From: Rhexocercosporidium sp. MPI-PUGE-AT-0058
Lineage: Eukaryota > Ascomycota > Leotiomycetes > Helotiales
Direction of reading: 5' to 3'
Length of the DNA stretch: 64,000 nt
NCBI GenBank assembly: GCA_020746875.1
Contig: JAGTJL010000003.1
Span: 1,426,001 to 1,490,000, forward strand
The translations under genes and the position numbers were made by a program. Positions within the stretch are counted from its first letter, which is position 1. Each line of letters starts with the position of its first letter. Below, in pieces: positions 61,852 through 64,000 of the stretch. Below the pieces are notes generated by a model. The model searched no databases and was not told where the DNA came from. It saw only the letters and a program-made list of their open reading frames with translations.

Positions 61852-64000
61852 GACGAAGATCGTCCACTTCCTTCTATCGATTAGGATTCACAGCCGATAA
61901 GTCAGGCCTGGGTGTGTTGTCGTCAGCCTCAATCGACTTATGAAGAGTTATGAAGAAAGGATTCGGCGACTGACCCACTGGACGGGGGCTTCGGAGAAAA
62001 TGTAGTCTGAAAGTCATGTAACATACCAGACGTAATATGATCGGAGGATGTGCAACTCAAAATGTTATACTGTTGCTCCCGGAAGGTAAGGAATGCGTAG
62101 AGTTTTTCGGCGCTCTCTGTGAAACGAAATTGGACAACGGTGCCTCGCGCTGAGGATGTGTGGATATGAATTATTGAATTGGTAGGTGTGGCAGCGGCGG
62201 AAATGAATGTGGTCGAGTTGACTATGCAGAAGTATAGAACGAGACTCGGTTGGTGATCGGCGCAGCCTGGCTTGAAGTAGATGAGAGCCAGCTCCCAGTA
62301 TATAGAGCAAAGAAAAGCGAAATTAAAAATTGGCCGTAAAGGAGTGACTATCGAATAGAAAGTAAAGAGCAGCGATTGGGAGAACGCGAAAAGGTGGAAG
62401 AGGGGCAGTGCAGTGACCCTGGAGTATAAGAGAAGAAATACGTTCGAAGGTCGGGAAGGCCTGCGGCGACGGGCTCCAGTTAACTGGCCTGGCCGGGATC
62501 GGGATGTCTCTCTCAATCCCTGCGAGTGTTCTGATACAAGCCAAACTTGTGTGGTGAGGTCAAGAGAAAGCTTGGCGGAGATAGCTTGGCTTCCAGGACT
62601 GCTGGGGATTCTGATACTGGCTGGGCTCGCTCTCTCGTTCGCTCTCCAGCAGACGGAGTGCGAGAGTGTGCGTGCGGTATCGAAACCCGAACCAGCCTTA
62701 CCAGGAATGCCTTTCCGCGGAGTCAACCCAGAAGTCGCAACATGCAAGCATGACATGGAACAGAATTTGCGATGTGTTCATCCAGCCAGCAGCAGCGAAG
62801 GGGGTGGCTTGTCTCGTCTCAAGGCGGCGCCACTGCACGATGTCCAACCTTATCTGGGGTAAGCCAGGCTTAGAAGGGCACGCTGGGGGGGCGATTGTGA
62901 AGCATCTGGCCCACCTGCAGCTGGCATGCCAGGCACAGAAGAGGGGGCACCAAACAGTCCTTCTTCCTCTTAGGGTTGGCAGACAAGCTTAAAGGGGGGG
63001 TTTTGTAACATGCACATCGGAGCCTGGGACTTACTGATCTTGAGTAAGCAAGTTGAAATAAATGCTGACCAATGGCACTCATATGTGTGTCTCTCGCCGG
63101 CCGTCTGGCCGCCAACCAACATCACTCGCAAGGATAATGTTTGGTCGCAAGATCGGGCCCGTTTGAGGATCTTCCACATAGCCTGGGGTGTCCCTTGGAG
63201 CCTGCGACTTGCTGTCCACGCCATATCAGCCCTATTAAGGACTTTTGTCGGGGAGGCGACAACGAGCCCTTTGCGGACTATCCGAAAGACAACACCGCCC
63301 GAAGATCTTGTATACAACCAACACTTGCCGGGAAAGGGAGGTTCAAATGAGCAAGAGTGTTGTTGTCCAGCCAGCTCTGTGAACGAACAGTTTCATGTTG
63401 TCTTGCAGATGTGGTGAGGTTGGTCGGTACTTGTGGGGTTGGTTCAGGGGCTTAAGCGAGCGTTTGAGGTTGAAACGAGGAACAGGGGTGCGGCCCCTCC
63501 ACCCATCAGCCAGCCTCGTCTCGTCTCGTTTACGTGAACAGAACCAGAAGCGGTGCAGAGTTTCCAAACTCGACGTCACAGCTGCGTGTTGCTCGGCCAA
63601 GATCTGATACTGCTGTCGCGAAGTCATGAGATCAAACCGACACACAGTGGCAGCGCAAAGCCAAATATTCGAAAGCTCCGACATGATCGAGAGACATGAC
63701 CAGACCAGACCAGACAAAACAGACTGCGCCTGCGGTGCTGCCAGGTCTGAAAACTGGCCCCCACCACTACAACACCATAGGCGAGTGAGTGTTCAGCATT
63801 TGCCGCATCTCGTCCGACTAAGGAAGACTGCGAGGAGTTGACAGAACAGAAGAGTTCGGACCGTTAGTCTGGGGCATTTCACTGCGCGGTCCTTGCCCCA
63901 TGATGTTCGATATGAGATGAAATTGCCACTCAACGAGAGCTTCGTCTTTGGGATCATCCAAAGTGTCGGCTGGACGTTTGCCCTTCTGCCGGCTCCACTA
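61852..64000. other. Upstream region of Rua1-like gene and right window edge
   Basis: About 2.1 kb. A 272-codon minus-strand frame (61938-62756) with ATG lies just upstream of the Rua1-like start, in what should be its promoter and leader. It has no domain and crosses a TATATA-containing stretch near 62300, so I do not call it a gene. Other frames to the right edge show no resemblance. Confidence 0.5.

Noticed and set aside
61938..62756. 272-codon minus-strand ORF with ATG upstream of the Rua1-like gene
   Set aside because: It lies in the expected promoter and leader, has no recognisable domain, crosses a TATA-like stretch, and has an irregular composition. Could be reconsidered with transcript data.

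Overview
The window is nuclear DNA from a filamentous ascomycete (Pezizomycotina). The evidence is short 46-143 bp introns with GT..AG ends and CTAAC/CTAAT-like branch sites, an FlbD-type Myb gene, a large O-GlcNAc-transferase-like gene, and an AT-rich transposon block carrying the signature of repeat-induced point mutation (RIP). Several proteins resemble Helotiales/Leotiomycetes versions, but that placement is an inference from memory. Gene models were built by eye from reading frames, splice signals and recalled family sequences; every multi-exon model given as intact sums to a multiple of three.

Layout. 1-2800 is an AT-rich RIP-mutated island: the remains of a Ty3/gypsy integrase and chromodomain (+), a broken cysteine/coiled-coil repeat ORF (-), and an LTR-like piece. 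4.1-14.6 kb holds three intact + strand genes: SEC23 (COPII coat), RPL12 (uL11, first exon only 4 nt) and a 1631-residue TPR/GT41 O-GlcNAc transferase. The flbD-like Myb gene lies on the - strand at 16.2-17.2 kb. From 17.2 to 33.3 kb there is a 16 kb stretch with no intact gene. It contains a MITE-like element with about 40 bp inverted repeats, an F-box-like fragment, a HET-like trace and a clear BTB/POZ pseudogene.

33.3-53.5 kb is gene-dense: a Stm1/Habp4-type RGG protein (-), a Yap-type bZIP factor (-), a Ser/Pro-rich basic protein with three SxIP motifs (+), a LIM-domain protein (+), Mediator subunit Med10 (+), a small acidic protein with an in-frame TGA (-), LEU2-type 3-isopropylmalate dehydrogenase (-) with a CCG-N4-CGG site upstream, and a PHD-finger protein (-). 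53.5-59.8 kb is again gene-poor, with a P-loop relic. 59.8-61.9 kb carries a Rua1-C-terminal-domain (DUF4451) regulator (-). The remainder to 64 kb shows no supported gene.

Main points of interest. (1) RIP decay of the left island, with Trp-to-stop and Gln-to-stop changes. (2) A BTB pseudogene with two stops and two frameshifts inside the gene desert. (3) Two otherwise well-conserved regulators (bZIP and Rua1-like) each lack one base beside a C5 run, and a third gene has a TGA, so either assembly errors or recent gene loss. (4) A probable GC-AG intron in the bZIP gene. (5) A MITE. No new defence system, biosynthetic gene cluster or CRISPR-like structure was seen; the intact genes are mostly housekeeping and regulatory and do not form one pathway.
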